A DNA stretch of 64,000 nt, from NCBI GenBank assembly GCA_013141075.1, contig JABFRQ010000005.1:62001-126000 (forward strand), written 5' to 3'. The first letter of the stretch is position 1, and the number at the start of each line of letters is the position of its first letter. The notes under the pieces were generated by a model. It ran no database searches, was not told where the DNA came from, and worked only from the letters and a program-made list of their open reading frames with translations. Below, piece after piece: positions 41,557 to 51,579 of this stretch. The position numbers and the translations under genes are program-made. The DNA comes from Methylotenera sp. GTDB taxonomy: Bacteria; Pseudomonadota; Gammaproteobacteria; Burkholderiales; Methylophilaceae.

Positions 41557-42822
41557 TTGAAAAAAGTAATCCCAATCAATGCTGAAGCCAGCTTTAATGC
41601 GCCGTCTAAACCTATTAACGCTAACGCACCCATTTTAGGCGATGCCACTATTTCTGGTCTTAGCAATCCGCCTCCACTATCGCTATACATTCACATTCCA
41701 TGGTGTGTTAAAAAATGTCCTTATTGCGATTTTAATTCGCATGAAAGTCGACACAAAAATGGCCAGAACCCAGAAAAAAGTTTTCCCGAAGCTACTTACG
41801 TAGATGCGCTAATCGCAGATTTAGAACTTGCCACACCCAAAGTGTGGGGGCGAAAAATCAAAAGCGTATTTTTTGGCGGTGGTACGCCTAGCTTATTTTC
41901 AGCAGAATCTATAGACCGAATTTTGAGCCATGTGCGTATGCTCACGCCGCTAGAGTTTGATGCTGAAGTAACGCTAGAAGCCAACCCAGGCACTGTGGAT
42001 GCCGCCAATTTTATAGGTTACAAGCAAGCAGGTGTGAATCGGCTATCGCTAGGCATTCAAAGTTTTAACAGTGATTTTTTAAAATCTTTAGGCCGTATTC
42101 ACGATAGCGAGCAAGCGTTTCAGGCGGTTGAACTTGCGCTAAAAACTTTTGAGCAAGTCAATTGCGACATTATGTATGGCTTGCCTAATCAAAGCTTAAA
42201 AGATGCCATGCAAGACGCACAAACCGCCGTGCAATTAAACCCTGCGCATTTGTCTTTTTACCACTTAACGCTAGAACCCAATACGCCGTTTTACCGCACC
42301 CCGCCTAGCTTGCCCGATGACGACACCAGCGCAGAAATGCAAGAAGAAATTGAAGCATTATTAGCCCAACACGGTTACTCACACTACGAAACTTCTGCCT
42401 TTGCACAAGCAGGCAAACAAGCCAAACACAACCTAAATTATTGGCAATTTGGCGATTATTTAGGCATAGGTGCAGGCGCGCACAGCAAGCTAAGTTACCA
42501 CGACAAAATCACCCGCGAAGTACGCCCCAAACACCCCAACGCCTATATGGAACAAGCCTTGCAAGGCAAGGCGGTTGAACGTGAATGGCTGATTAGCGCA
42601 GATGAACTTGGCTTTGAATTTATGATGAACTCACTGCGTTTAATTGATGGCGTACCTGTTAATTTATTTCAACAACGCACAGGCCTAAATATACGCGTAC
42701 TTGAAGCCGCCATTAAAAAAGCGCAAAGCAAAGGTTTGCTTGAAATTAACGGTGGGATTATGCGGCCCACTTTGCTCGGCCAGCGATTTTTGAATGAGCT
42801 ACTTGAACTGTTTTTAGTGTGA
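41557..42822 (+). CDS. hemW: radical SAM heme chaperone HemW
   Basis: HemW is a radical-SAM family heme-binding chaperone. The 421-residue protein shows the CxxxCxxC cluster motif as CVKKCPYC (Cys50, 54, 57), FFGGGTPSL, VTLEANPGTVD, RLSLGIQSFN, the HemW-type YHLTLEPNTPFY and LGIGAGAHSKL. The first 40 residues are an extension before PPLSLYIHIPWC. No ATG is available, so the TTG at 41557 is used and the true start could be further downstream. It is the last gene of kinase-phosphatase-rph-rdgB-hemW. Confidence 0.93.
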   Translation: MKKVIPINAEASFNAPSKPINANAPILGDATISGLSNPPPLSLYIHIPWCVKKCPYCDFNSHESRHKNGQNPEKSFPEATYVDALIADLELATPKVWGRKIKSVFFGGGTPSLFSAESIDRILSHVRMLTPLEFDAEVTLEANPGTVDAANFIGYKQAGVNRLSLGIQSFNSDFLKSLGRIHDSEQAFQAVELALKTFEQVNCDIMYGLPNQSLKDAMQDAQTAVQLNPAHLSFYHLTLEPNTPFYRTPPSLPDDDTSAEMQEEIEALLAQHGYSHYETSAFAQAGKQAKHNLNYWQFGDYLGIGAGAHSKLSYHDKITREVRPKHPNAYMEQALQGKAVEREWLISADELGFEFMMNSLRLIDGVPVNLFQQRTGLNIRVLEAAIKKAQSKGLLEINGGIMRPTLLGQRFLNELLELFLV

Positions 42823-42880
42823 TTTGTAGTGTGTAACGCGCTTGAAATAGCACATTAAAAAACCTCGAGAGAAAAACGCT

Positions 42881-42915
42881 GCCCTGCGAGGCAATATCAG
42901 AGCGGCTCACAGGGC
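42881..42915 (+). repeat. dispersed palindromic element, copy 2
   Basis: GCCCTGCGAGGC...GGCTCACAGGGC forms a stem of about 11 bp with a loop that includes AATATC. It is the same family as 18027-18074. It lies between the convergent hemW and FimV-like genes and may also act as their terminator. Confidence 0.75.
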
Positions 42916-42959
42916 ATTGACTTGAACCCCTGCTAAATTAGGCACTATTATCAACTGAT

Positions 42960-44555
42960 TTAGTCGATATTTGCCAACTTAGCACGCACATCTAACACAT
43001 CGCTTAGCAACATAATTTCTTCTAGCACTTCTACGCTAAAACCAGTACGCTCGTGATTACGGTTATCGGTTAATAAAGTGTCGATATATGCTTTTAACTC
43101 AGCGCATTTACCTGCAGATTCTTCACAGGCACCCCAAAGTTGCGTTAAATTTTCAATAATATGCGGAAACTCTTCTAAGCTGGTAGGCGCTACTAAGTCT
43201 AGTGGCGTAGAAAGATCCCAGCGCGGTGCGATTACATTAAAAGTTTCATGCAATTTGTTTGCATACTGCCAAAATTCTTCTTTTTGATTGGTATCACGAT
43301 AAATATCGAGCAAATAAAGCCAATGATGTAACGACTCTTTTGGCGCGGCTTGAATTTGTGATTTCAATAACATAGTCGCTTCTCTTCCACGATTGATATT
43401 GACATAAATTCTGGCCTGCTCAAGCGCTAATTCACCCTCTTCTTTATTGCCCAACGCCATAATGGCGTCTAAATTCACATCAGAAATGCTACCTGAAAAC
43501 TCACTATCTGAAAGTGAAAAATCTACATGATTGGCTGGCGCGGCTAACATCTCAGACAAACTCTTAGTTTTGGCAGGCTTTCTTTTAAGCCTCTCTATTA
43601 AGCCGCCCATTTCAAAATTATTGAGCTTATTAACTATGCTTTGTCTGCGCCTATAAAGTATAAAAACCCCACTTGTTGCGAGCATAAGCGCCAAAGGCAC
43701 TAACGCCATTTTTAAATATGAAGACAGCGATGTGGTCAGTGTTTCAGGGCTTATGGGCTTGGTTAGTGCTACATTCTTTACGGCATTTACATTAGTGGTA
43801 GCATTTGGCTCTTTAGCTGTAGTCACAACGGCAATGGGTTTAGACGCCGCTGGTTTATTAGACGCCACTGGGTTAGGCGTAATTATTTCTGGCACTAATA
43901 CTTTTGGCACATCAGGCAAAGTCACCGAGGTTGGCACTGGCGCTGGCAGGCTATGAATGCGCCTAGCCTCCACATCAAGCGCCACCATTACTTGCTGTAA
44001 ATGCGCTAATTTTGCATTGAGTTTTTCTAATTCGAGCTTAAGCTGTGCATTTCTTTTTACTAAATCTTCATAATCCGCCTGCATTTTAGGGGTAAGCGCA
44101 AATTGATCTGCATCTTTTAAGCCATAACTCATTTGCAAGTTCGGTTGCTGTGGCTGCTTGGCACGGCTTGATTTTTTGTGTAGTGCTGACTTAATTTTAC
44201 CGCTATGCTTCGCTAACGTTTTAATGTTAGGAATAATAATCAAACTTGCTTGATTACTTACGGAATTTGAACGTAAATGTGGGTGAATTTCGCGGCTTAA
44301 TTGCAGCGTTTTAAAAACAAATAAACGCTGCATTTTTTTATTTTTTGGGTAAAACGAACGCGCTAAACTGTTCACACTTTCGCCCGAAAGTAGCGGCCAA
44401 GTAATATTGTTAGATTCAGCATCTTGTTGCAATACACTTTCGGCAATGGCAGAGCTGTCTGTTACGTCTTGCGCAAGCGATAAATTGCCATGCATTGCCA
44501 CCAATATGGCCAACACTACTTTGGTTTTTTTAAATTGTAGCTCGCTAAAACTCAA
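42960..44555 (-). CDS. FimV-like membrane protein, smaller paralogue
   Basis: A 531-residue protein with a signal or anchor near 10-28 and a LysM-like stretch WPLLSGESVNSLARSFYP (about 53-70). Coiled coil lies around 165-195, then a Pro/Ala/Thr-rich linker and a membrane segment near 285-305 (LVPLALMLATSGVFILYRR). The cytoplasmic C-terminus has the TPR-like QARIYVNINRGREATMLLKS and EEFPHIIENLTQLWG. The last two match the C-terminal layout of the gene at 22398-24482, so the pair are paralogues. TTG is the start, two bases after the argH stop. A role in polar assembly is inference. Confidence 0.78.
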   Translation of the reverse strand: MSFSELQFKKTKVVLAILVAMHGNLSLAQDVTDSSAIAESVLQQDAESNNITWPLLSGESVNSLARSFYPKNKKMQRLFVFKTLQLSREIHPHLRSNSVSNQASLIIIPNIKTLAKHSGKIKSALHKKSSRAKQPQQPNLQMSYGLKDADQFALTPKMQADYEDLVKRNAQLKLELEKLNAKLAHLQQVMVALDVEARRIHSLPAPVPTSVTLPDVPKVLVPEIITPNPVASNKPAASKPIAVVTTAKEPNATTNVNAVKNVALTKPISPETLTTSLSSYLKMALVPLALMLATSGVFILYRRRQSIVNKLNNFEMGGLIERLKRKPAKTKSLSEMLAAPANHVDFSLSDSEFSGSISDVNLDAIMALGNKEEGELALEQARIYVNINRGREATMLLKSQIQAAPKESLHHWLYLLDIYRDTNQKEEFWQYANKLHETFNVIAPRWDLSTPLDLVAPTSLEEFPHIIENLTQLWGACEESAGKCAELKAYIDTLLTDNRNHERTGFSVEVLEEIMLLSDVLDVRAKLANID

Positions 44556-44557
44556 GT

Positions 44558-45967
44558 TTAATTGATTCCACTTTTTGCCCGTGCAATGGCTGCTTTTACT
44601 TGAGCAGGTGCAGTGCCGCCAATATGGTTACGGCTATTCAGGGAACCTTCTAAAGTGAGTACGGCGTAAACATCATCGCTAATTTCAGCCGCAAATTCTT
44701 GCAACTTTGCCAATGGCAAGTCACTTAAATCTACTTTCTGGTCTACCGCATAACGTACAGCTAGCGCTACCACCTCATGCGCATCTCTAAATGGCATGCC
44801 TTTTTTTGCTAAATAATCTGCTAAATCGGTGGCAGTGGCGTAGCCTTCACTTGCAGCTTGACGCATATTTTGTTTGTTTACGGTAATGCCGCGCATCATA
44901 TCCGCATAAATTTCTAGGGTTACAAGCAAGGTATCTGCGGTATCAAACAGCGGCTCTTTGTCTTCTTGGTTATCTTTGTTGTAGGCAAGCGGCTGGCCTT
45001 TCATCAACGTGAGTAAAGCCGTTAAATGCCCATACACGCGGCCTGTTTTGCCACGCACTAGCTCAGGCACATCAGGGTTTTTCTTTTGCGGCATAATTGA
45101 CGAGCCCGTGCAATAACGGTCTGCAATATCAATAAATGCAAATCTAGGCGAGCTCCATAAAATGAGTTCTTCAGAAAAACGTGATAAATGCATCATCACC
45201 ATAGACGATGCAAAGGTAAATTCAATGGCAAAATCGCGGTCAGAAACTGCATCTAACGAGTTTTCACACACACCGTCAAAGCCTAAAGATTTAGCGACTA
45301 ATTCACGGTCTATCGGGTAGCTGGTGCCAGCCAGCGCCGCAGCGCCAAGCGGTAAACGGTTAATGCGTTTTTTGCAATCTTCAAAACGTGCAACATCGCG
45401 TTTTAACATTTCAACATAAGCCATTAAATGGTGGCCAAATGTGACTGGTTGCGCCACTTGCAAATGCGTAAAGCCTGGCATGACGGTATCAAAATGTGCT
45501 TCGGCTAAATCTAACAAGCTAAGTTGCAGTTTTTTTAAACCTGAAATCACTTGTTCATTAACGGTACGTAACCACAGCCTAACATCGGTAGCTACTTGGT
45601 CATTACGGCTTCTGCCAGTATGTAAGCGCTTACCTGCATCGCCAATTTTATCGGTTAAGCGTTTTTCAATATTTAGATGCACATCTTCTAAATCGAGTAG
45701 CCATTCAAATTGGCCTGCATTCACTTCATCTAAAATAGCTAACAAACCGCCCTCAATGGCTTTAAAATCTGCAACTGAAATAATGCCCTGCACGCTTAGC
45801 ATGTGCGCGTGGGCAATTGAGCCTTGAATATCATAAGGCGCTAAACGGTAATCAAACCCGATTGAAGCGGTGTATTTTTTAACTAACTCAGCAACAGGCT
45901 CGTTAAAACGACCAGACCAACTGGTGTCTTTTTTATTGAGTGCGCTGGTTTTTTGCGTTTCTTTCAA
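44558..45967 (-). CDS. argH: argininosuccinate lyase
   Basis: ArgH splits argininosuccinate to arginine and fumarate. The 469-residue protein has [20 protein letters not shown] (in part WSGRFNEPV), [32 protein letters not shown] and the fumarase-superfamily signature [12 protein letters not shown] with the catalytic Ser. It ends 2 bases before the TTG start of the FimV-like gene and is divergent from the AlgZ-type kinase. Confidence 0.97.
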   Translation of the reverse strand: MKETQKTSALNKKDTSWSGRFNEPVAELVKKYTASIGFDYRLAPYDIQGSIAHAHMLSVQGIISVADFKAIEGGLLAILDEVNAGQFEWLLDLEDVHLNIEKRLTDKIGDAGKRLHTGRSRNDQVATDVRLWLRTVNEQVISGLKKLQLSLLDLAEAHFDTVMPGFTHLQVAQPVTFGHHLMAYVEMLKRDVARFEDCKKRINRLPLGAAALAGTSYPIDRELVAKSLGFDGVCENSLDAVSDRDFAIEFTFASSMVMMHLSRFSEELILWSSPRFAFIDIADRYCTGSSIMPQKKNPDVPELVRGKTGRVYGHLTALLTLMKGQPLAYNKDNQEDKEPLFDTADTLLVTLEIYADMMRGITVNKQNMRQAASEGYATATDLADYLAKKGMPFRDAHEVVALAVRYAVDQKVDLSDLPLAKLQEFAAEISDDVYAVLTLEGSLNSRNHIGGTAPAQVKAAIARAKSGIN

Positions 45968-46180
45968 TTTTTAGTTCTCGTTTTCTTTTTTATTCTATAT
46001 TTTTTGGTTTAAACTGTTTTTCAAGTGCTCAGCACCGCACAATTATTTGTCTTCATATATCAATAATTGCTTAATAATAATACACTTATACGATTAGTAT
46101 AAAGCATATCACCTAGATTACGATGTCACTCAACACCAAAAATTGTCGTGCAAGCAAATTTGTGATGCATAAACCATGCC

Positions 46181-47173
46181 ATGCGTAAAAATAACCCCCT
46201 ACCTAACTTTCAAAACCTAGGCGTTATCTTGCGCACACTGGTCATTGCTAATGCTTTGCTGGCGTTAGCGGCGTCTGTGCTAAGTAGCAACATTGCCGAT
46301 TTTTTATCACTTGTGACGAATATTTCTGCAATCGCACAGCCCATGCTACTACTAAGCATACTATTACTTTATGCGAGCCAGCCACTGCTAAACAAAATGC
46401 GCTATTGGCACGGTATTGTAGCAATTTTTGCTATCACCATTTTCGCCACTAGCTGCGTATATGGACTATTTACACCAATATTTACATTTGAAAACTCACA
46501 CTCATACATTAGGCTAATTTTTTTCGTTTTTATCGCAACAGCAATCACTTTGTATTATTTTTACATGCACCAACGCGCCTACTCGCCAGCCATTGATGAA
46601 GCGAGACTACAAGCCTTGCAAGCACGCATTCGGCCGCATTTTTTGTTTAACTGCATCAATGCGGTGTTGTCACTGATTCGCAGCCAGCCTAAGCGCGCTG
46701 AAACCGCTTTAGAAGATATGGCGGATTTATTTCGTGTGCTCATGGCAGATAACCGCGATTTAGTGCCGCTAGCACAAGAAATTGCCTTATGCCGCCAATA
46801 TTTAGCACTTGAAAAATTACGGCTTGAAGAGCGGCTACTCATTGAATGGCAAATTGATGACATGCCGCCAGATGCGCTGATACCGCCATTGCTATTGCAG
46901 CCTCTGATTGAAAATGCGGTGTATCACGGCATTGAGCCACTGGCGGCTGGCGGCACCATTACCATTCAAATATACACCAAACGCAATGAGGTGCATTTGG
47001 TGCTAAGCAACCCTTATAATGCAAACAATACGCGCCTGATAGGCAATAAAATGGCGCTTAACAACATTAAAGAACGCTTAACTTTGCATTTTGATTTAGA
47101 AGCCTCCCTCAAAAGCACGCAAACAAATGGCCAATATCAAGTGCATATTACTTTGCCGCATACCAATAAATGA
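46181..47173 (+). CDS. LytS/AlgZ-type sensor histidine kinase
   Basis: A membrane sensor kinase with four to five hydrophobic segments in residues 15-130, then a His_kinase domain (PF06580 type). The phospho-His lies in ARIRPHFLFNCINAVLSLI (about residue 153), followed by ENAVYHGIEP and an ATP-binding half. The 330-residue layout matches AlgZ/FimS of the AlgZR system. Its partner response regulator follows at a 13-base gap. Signal and targets are unknown here. Confidence 0.92.
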   Translation: MRKNNPLPNFQNLGVILRTLVIANALLALAASVLSSNIADFLSLVTNISAIAQPMLLLSILLLYASQPLLNKMRYWHGIVAIFAITIFATSCVYGLFTPIFTFENSHSYIRLIFFVFIATAITLYYFYMHQRAYSPAIDEARLQALQARIRPHFLFNCINAVLSLIRSQPKRAETALEDMADLFRVLMADNRDLVPLAQEIALCRQYLALEKLRLEERLLIEWQIDDMPPDALIPPLLLQPLIENAVYHGIEPLAAGGTITIQIYTKRNEVHLVLSNPYNANNTRLIGNKMALNNIKERLTLHFDLEASLKSTQTNGQYQVHITLPHTNK

Positions 47174-47186
47174 CAGAGTCTATTTA

Positions 47187-47927
47187 ATGACAAGCGCCAT
47201 CAAACTACTTATTGCCGATGACGAAGCCCCAGCACGCAACCGCCTGCGCGAGCTTTTGGGCGACATGCCTAACGTCACGATTGTGGCTGAAGCCAAAAAT
47301 GGCCAAGAGGCGCTTAATTTAGCCAATGAACATCAACCTGACATTGTATTGCTAGATATTCGTATGCCAGGCATGGATGGCGTTGAGGCGGCGCAACATT
47401 TGCAAAAAATGGTAACGCCACCTGCCGTGATTTTCACCACGGCTTATGACAGCTACGCCTTACAAGCATTTGACCTGAATGCGGTAGATTATTTATTAAA
47501 ACCCATTCGCTTTGAGCGCCTGGAAACCGCCATTCATAAGGCGCGTGCGCTATTGCCCAAACAACTTCAAGCGCTTGCACCGCTTAGCCCGCAACGCTCA
47601 CACATCAGTATTATTGAACGCGGCCGCATTTTATTGATTCCAATAGCAGACATTATTTATTTACGTGCCGAACTCAAATACATTACCGTGCGCACAGTTG
47701 AAAAAGAATACCTTTTAGAAGAATCTTTAAACCATTTAGAGCAAGAATTTGGCAGCACTTTTATACGCCTGCACCGTAATTGCTTAGTGGCGAAAGCGTA
47801 TATTTTAGGCTATGAAAAACGTGGTATAGAAAATGGTGAAAAGCATTGGGCTGCATTGCTCAAAGGCGTACCTGAAGTTGTTGATGTGAGCCGACGCCAG
47901 CAGCATTTAATCAAACTCAGCACTTAA
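47187..47927 (+). CDS. LytTR-family response regulator (AlgR-type)
   Basis: The 246-residue protein has a receiver domain with the acidic pair DDE (11-13), Asp57 in LLDIRMPGMDG and Lys in LLKPIRFERL, then a LytTR DNA-binding domain (ISIIERGRILLIPIADIIYL, TFIRLHRNCLVAK). I chose ATG at 47187, because it begins MTSAIKLLIADDE directly and is 13 bases past the kinase stop. An upstream start would overlap the kinase. With the kinase it forms an AlgZR-like pair. Confidence 0.93.
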   Translation: MTSAIKLLIADDEAPARNRLRELLGDMPNVTIVAEAKNGQEALNLANEHQPDIVLLDIRMPGMDGVEAAQHLQKMVTPPAVIFTTAYDSYALQAFDLNAVDYLLKPIRFERLETAIHKARALLPKQLQALAPLSPQRSHISIIERGRILLIPIADIIYLRAELKYITVRTVEKEYLLEESLNHLEQEFGSTFIRLHRNCLVAKAYILGYEKRGIENGEKHWAALLKGVPEVVDVSRRQQHLIKLST

Positions 47928-47940
47928 ACTTCGCCTGCAA

Positions 47941-48615
47941 TTATTGATTTTTGTTTTTATCAAAATTTTCAATAATCTTCGCCGCCCATTCTTTGCCGCC
48001 TAAGCCAAAAGCAATGGCCAGCGCTAAAAATACTGCGCCAAACACAATCACAAATAATGAATTTAATATCTGCGTACCTATACCCAGCTGCTCTAGTGCT
48101 ACGAAAATTGCCAATATTTGTATGCCATATTCAGCCGAAGTACTCACCGCCAATGCCTGCGAAAATTTAATACTATGCAACCACGCAAACACCAAGCGGT
48201 TAATAAATCTTGCCAATAAAGTACCAAAAATCACCACCACAATCGCCACAATAATATGCGGCAAATAACTAGCTAATTGGTGTAACAGCACCGCTACTTC
48301 ATTCAAACCCAAGGCATTTGCGCCAGTAATCACAAATAGTATTATGACCAACCAATACATTACTTGGCTCACAATATCGCTTAAACTTAAGTGGATATTG
48401 CCATGGCTCATAAATGCTTCTAAACCAGACTTTTGTGCGAAATTATCAAAACTCATCAACCTTAGCATCCGTTTACTGCCAGAACGCACCAACTTCGCGA
48501 TGAGCCAACCCAAAAAAAGTATGATGATAACTGCCAGTAATTTGGGCGCAAAACTTGCGAGCTGCATCCAAAACTGGTTAAGTGAAGCGACAAAAATGTC
48601 TAATTGATCTTGCAT
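47941..48615 (-). CDS. mechanosensitive-channel-like membrane protein (TM_helix family)
   Basis: A 224-residue membrane protein with four hydrophobic segments: about 22-42 (FAPKLLAVIIILFLGWLIAK), 85-105, 120-145 and 185-205. The last includes the glycine-rich VIVFGAVFLALAIAFGLGGKEWAAKI, a pattern of the small conductance mechanosensitive channel pore helix. It is much shorter than MscS, and resembles the TM_helix (PF05552) group of channel-like proteins. Convergent with algR; upstream is the hemC region. Confidence 0.8.
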   Translation of the reverse strand: MQDQLDIFVASLNQFWMQLASFAPKLLAVIIILFLGWLIAKLVRSGSKRMLRLMSFDNFAQKSGLEAFMSHGNIHLSLSDIVSQVMYWLVIILFVITGANALGLNEVAVLLHQLASYLPHIIVAIVVVIFGTLLARFINRLVFAWLHSIKFSQALAVSTSAEYGIQILAIFVALEQLGIGTQILNSLFVIVFGAVFLALAIAFGLGGKEWAAKIIENFDKNKNQ

Positions 48616-48787
48616 AGGGATCTCCTAAATAATAGTGTTAAAACAAATGGTTAATATAAAGTTATTATTTTGTTGCCCCTAGATTTAGGCTTATAGTAAA
48701 TGATATTCTTAATCTTAGGAACCTTTAATTTATGTCTGAATTCTTGTAATTACTGCTTGCACACTTGGCCTGTGATAAAATTAAACT

Positions 48788-49741
48788 ATGAAAAATTCTA
48801 TACAAAATATAGCCCCTAAAAAACTGGTTATCGCCTCACGTGAAAGCCCGTTAGCCATGTGGCAAGCGCTACATATTCAAAGCCGCTTACAAGCGCTTTA
48901 CCCTGAAACCACAGTTGAAATTTTGGGCATGACCACTACTGGCGACCAAATTTTAGATACGCCGCTCGCCAAAGTGGGCGGTAAAGGCTTATTTGTAAAA
49001 GAGCTAGAAACCGCACTAGAAGATGGTCGCGCAGACTTAGCCGTGCACAGCATGAAAGACGTGCCGATGAACTTGCCCGCTGGTTTTATGATGGCTGCCA
49101 CTGGCGAACGCGAAGACCCGCGCGATGCGTTTGTTTCTAACGATTTTGCTTCACTTGAAGAGTTGCCTGCGGGTAGCATTGTCGGCACTTCAAGCTTACG
49201 CCGCCAAAGCCAGTTGCAAGCGCGTTTACCACATTTAAAAATTGAATCACTACGTGGTAATTTGCAAACACGTTTGCGTAAATTGGATGAAGGCCAATAT
49301 ACGGCGATTATTCTAGCGGCGGCAGGTTTAATCAGGCTAGGGCTTAATGCTCGTATTCGCAGCGTTATTTCACCAGAGCTGAGTATTCCAGCGGTTGGCC
49401 AAGGCGCACTGGGCATTGAGATTAACGCGAATCGCCCAGATATGCTAGCCGTGCTTGCGCCGTTAAATCACGCTGATACGCAAGTATGCGTGGAGGCTGA
49501 ACGCGCCATGAGCCGTGCGCTTGCTGGTAGCTGTACCGTGCCTTTGGGCGCTTATGCCACTTGTGAGGCAGATAATATTCATATCACTGGCTTTGTGGCG
49601 AGCGTAGATGGCAAGCAAATGCTCATTGAAAAAGCAAGCGGCCATAGAAACCAAGCCGATGCTTTGGGCAAACAGCTAGCCAATCAACTGCTAGCAAAAG
49701 GTGCGAATGATATTTTGTCAGCTTTAGACGGTCATAAATAG
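48788..49741 (+). CDS. hemC: porphobilinogen deaminase (hydroxymethylbilane synthase)
   Basis: HemC polymerises four porphobilinogens to hydroxymethylbilane in heme synthesis. The 317-residue protein has [17 protein letters not shown] near the N-terminus, [31 protein letters not shown] and the dipyrromethane-carrying Cys249 in [10 protein letters not shown]. Normal length. It begins the hemC-hemD-hemX-hemY group. Confidence 0.97.
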   Translation: MKNSIQNIAPKKLVIASRESPLAMWQALHIQSRLQALYPETTVEILGMTTTGDQILDTPLAKVGGKGLFVKELETALEDGRADLAVHSMKDVPMNLPAGFMMAATGEREDPRDAFVSNDFASLEELPAGSIVGTSSLRRQSQLQARLPHLKIESLRGNLQTRLRKLDEGQYTAIILAAAGLIRLGLNARIRSVISPELSIPAVGQGALGIEINANRPDMLAVLAPLNHADTQVCVEAERAMSRALAGSCTVPLGAYATCEADNIHITGFVASVDGKQMLIEKASGHRNQADALGKQLANQLLAKGANDILSALDGHK

Positions 49742-49764
49742 GCGATATTCAGCACCTTCAAAAT

Positions 49765-50529
49765 ATGGCTGACAACATTCTTAAAGGGCTACACATCGCA
49801 GTCACACGGCCTGTAGATCAAGCCGCTAGCCTTTGTGAAGCAATAAAATATCATGGTGGTAAAGCCGTGCTATTTCCATTGCTGGCCATTGCACCTTTAG
49901 ATGATTATCGCGAGTTTAACGAAACACTCGCCAAACTTGAACACGCAGATTGGGCGATATTTATTAGCACCAACGCCGTAGATAACGCCATGCCACGCGT
50001 GCTTAAGCAATATGGCAATGTGCCAGAAAACTTACAATTTGCCGCTATTGGCCACCAAACTGCTAAAGAGCTTGGTTTTTATGGTGTGCGCCATGTGCTC
50101 ACGCCGCACACCCGCTTTGATAGTGAAACTCTACTTGCGTTGCCAGAAATGCATGATGTTGCTAACCAAGCTGTTGTTATTTTTCGCGGCGTTGGCGGCC
50201 GTGATGTGCTGGCAGATACACTAAAATCGCGTGGTGCGAACGTTATTTTTGCCGAGTGTTATCGCCGCGTAAACCCGCAATCTGATACACAACTACTCAA
50301 CAAATTATGGCAACAAGGCGAGTTAGATGGAGTGATTGTGACCAGTAGCGAAGCCATGCGAAACTTATTAAAGATGGCGGGTGACTCTGAATGGTTGCGA
50401 CACGTTACACTATGCGTAAACCATGCCAGAATCGCCGAATTGCCCTTACAATTTGGTTTAAAAGTGTTAGTGACCGAAGCGCCTGGTGACGATGCAATGA
50501 TTAAATGTTTATCACAACTGGTCAATTAA
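49765..50529 (+). CDS. hemD: uroporphyrinogen-III synthase
   Basis: HemD closes the linear tetrapyrrole with inversion of ring D to give uroporphyrinogen III. The 254-residue protein is divergent as a family but has TRPVDQAASLCEAIK, FPLLAI, FISTNAVDNAM, AAIGHQTAKEL and VIVTSSEAMRNLL, spaced as expected. It starts 23 bases after hemC and 15 bases before hemX. Confidence 0.93.
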   Translation: MADNILKGLHIAVTRPVDQAASLCEAIKYHGGKAVLFPLLAIAPLDDYREFNETLAKLEHADWAIFISTNAVDNAMPRVLKQYGNVPENLQFAAIGHQTAKELGFYGVRHVLTPHTRFDSETLLALPEMHDVANQAVVIFRGVGGRDVLADTLKSRGANVIFAECYRRVNPQSDTQLLNKLWQQGELDGVIVTSSEAMRNLLKMAGDSEWLRHVTLCVNHARIAELPLQFGLKVLVTEAPGDDAMIKCLSQLVN

Positions 50530-50544
50530 AATGGCGAATAACAA

Positions 50545-51579
50545 ATGGTAAGCGAAGTGAAAGTTACAGACAGGCGTAAGCCCTCACTACTATCAAACAC
50601 CGCGTTGATATTGGTAGTCATAGCCTTGCTAACACTGGCTTGGCAATGGGTAAACACGCGCCAAAAATTTAACGAAGTAGAAAAAACACTCAGCCAAAAG
50701 CTTGAAACCTACCAAGCACTTAACCAGCAAAGCCTTGCGCTAGCTAAGCAAGCTGAAGAACGCAGCACACAAGCCAATGCGCGCACGGTAATTTTAGAGC
50801 AAAAATTAGAAGAGTCACGCGATCAGCAAGATGTATTACAAACACTTTACGACCAATTAGCAGAAAACCGCGAAGCCACCGCACTAGCCGAAGTTGAGCA
50901 ACTTTTAACCGTTGCCAACCAACAATTACAGCTTGCAGGCAATGTAAAATCTGCATTATTAGCACTACAAGCGGCGGATAAACGCTTAGAGCCGCTTAAC
51001 TTGCCACGCGCCACACAACTGCGCGAAACCCTTGCGCTTGAAATTAAAAACCTCCGCACGCTACCGCAAGTAGATGTAATGAGCATGAGCGCTCAACTAG
51101 AAGAATTGGCAGCCTTATGTGCCACATTGCCCTTAATTAGTGAGCGCCAGCCCACGCTCAATGCCAAGGCCGCTCTGCAAAATGCCGCTGATACTACTCA
51201 CCTAAACGCTTTTCAAAAAGTGGCTTTACCCATTTGGGACGACATTAAAAACTTAGTCACGGTTGAACGCATAGACAAGCCAGAGCCGCCACTACTCGCT
51301 GCTGGGCAAGATTTTTATTTACGTGAAAACTTAAAACTACGCCTACTCACAGCCCGCGTAGCCTTATTGCAGCACGATGATGAAAGCTATAAAGCGGATT
51401 TAAACGCCATCAATATGTGGCTAAATCAATATTATGACGGCAAGCACCCAAATGCAATTCAAGCGTTTGAACTCATTAAAAAACTAGCAGGCAACAACAT
51501 TAGCATTGAGTTACCACAGCTAAATGAAAGCATGGCTGCGGTCAACCGCTATAAACAAAGTCTTGAAAAAAATGATTAA
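50545..51579 (+). CDS. hemX: HemX-like membrane protein (uroporphyrinogen-III C-methyltransferase-related)
   Basis: HemX-type proteins stand in hem operons, and their role in tetrapyrrole handling is unclear. The 344-residue protein has a short N-terminus, one membrane segment (about 16-34, SNTALILVVIALLTLAWQW), a coiled coil at about 40-90 (FNEVEKTLSQKLETYQALNQ) and a helical C-terminal periplasmic domain. Layout and operon position fit HemX. The gene overlaps hemY by 8 bases. Confidence 0.88.
   Translation: MVSEVKVTDRRKPSLLSNTALILVVIALLTLAWQWVNTRQKFNEVEKTLSQKLETYQALNQQSLALAKQAEERSTQANARTVILEQKLEESRDQQDVLQTLYDQLAENREATALAEVEQLLTVANQQLQLAGNVKSALLALQAADKRLEPLNLPRATQLRETLALEIKNLRTLPQVDVMSMSAQLEELAALCATLPLISERQPTLNAKAALQNAADTTHLNAFQKVALPIWDDIKNLVTVERIDKPEPPLLAAGQDFYLRENLKLRLLTARVALLQHDDESYKADLNAINMWLNQYYDGKHPNAIQAFELIKKLAGNNISIELPQLNESMAAVNRYKQSLEKND

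Noticed and set aside
48740-48787. sigma-70 promoter of hemC
   Set aside because: TTGCAC and TAAAAT are only 13 bases apart, too close for a standard promoter; no convincing alternative was found.
48898-49416. 172-codon frame antisense to hemC
   Set aside because: Antisense shadow of a strongly supported gene, rich in Ser/Pro/Arg, with no promoter or ribosome-binding site seen.
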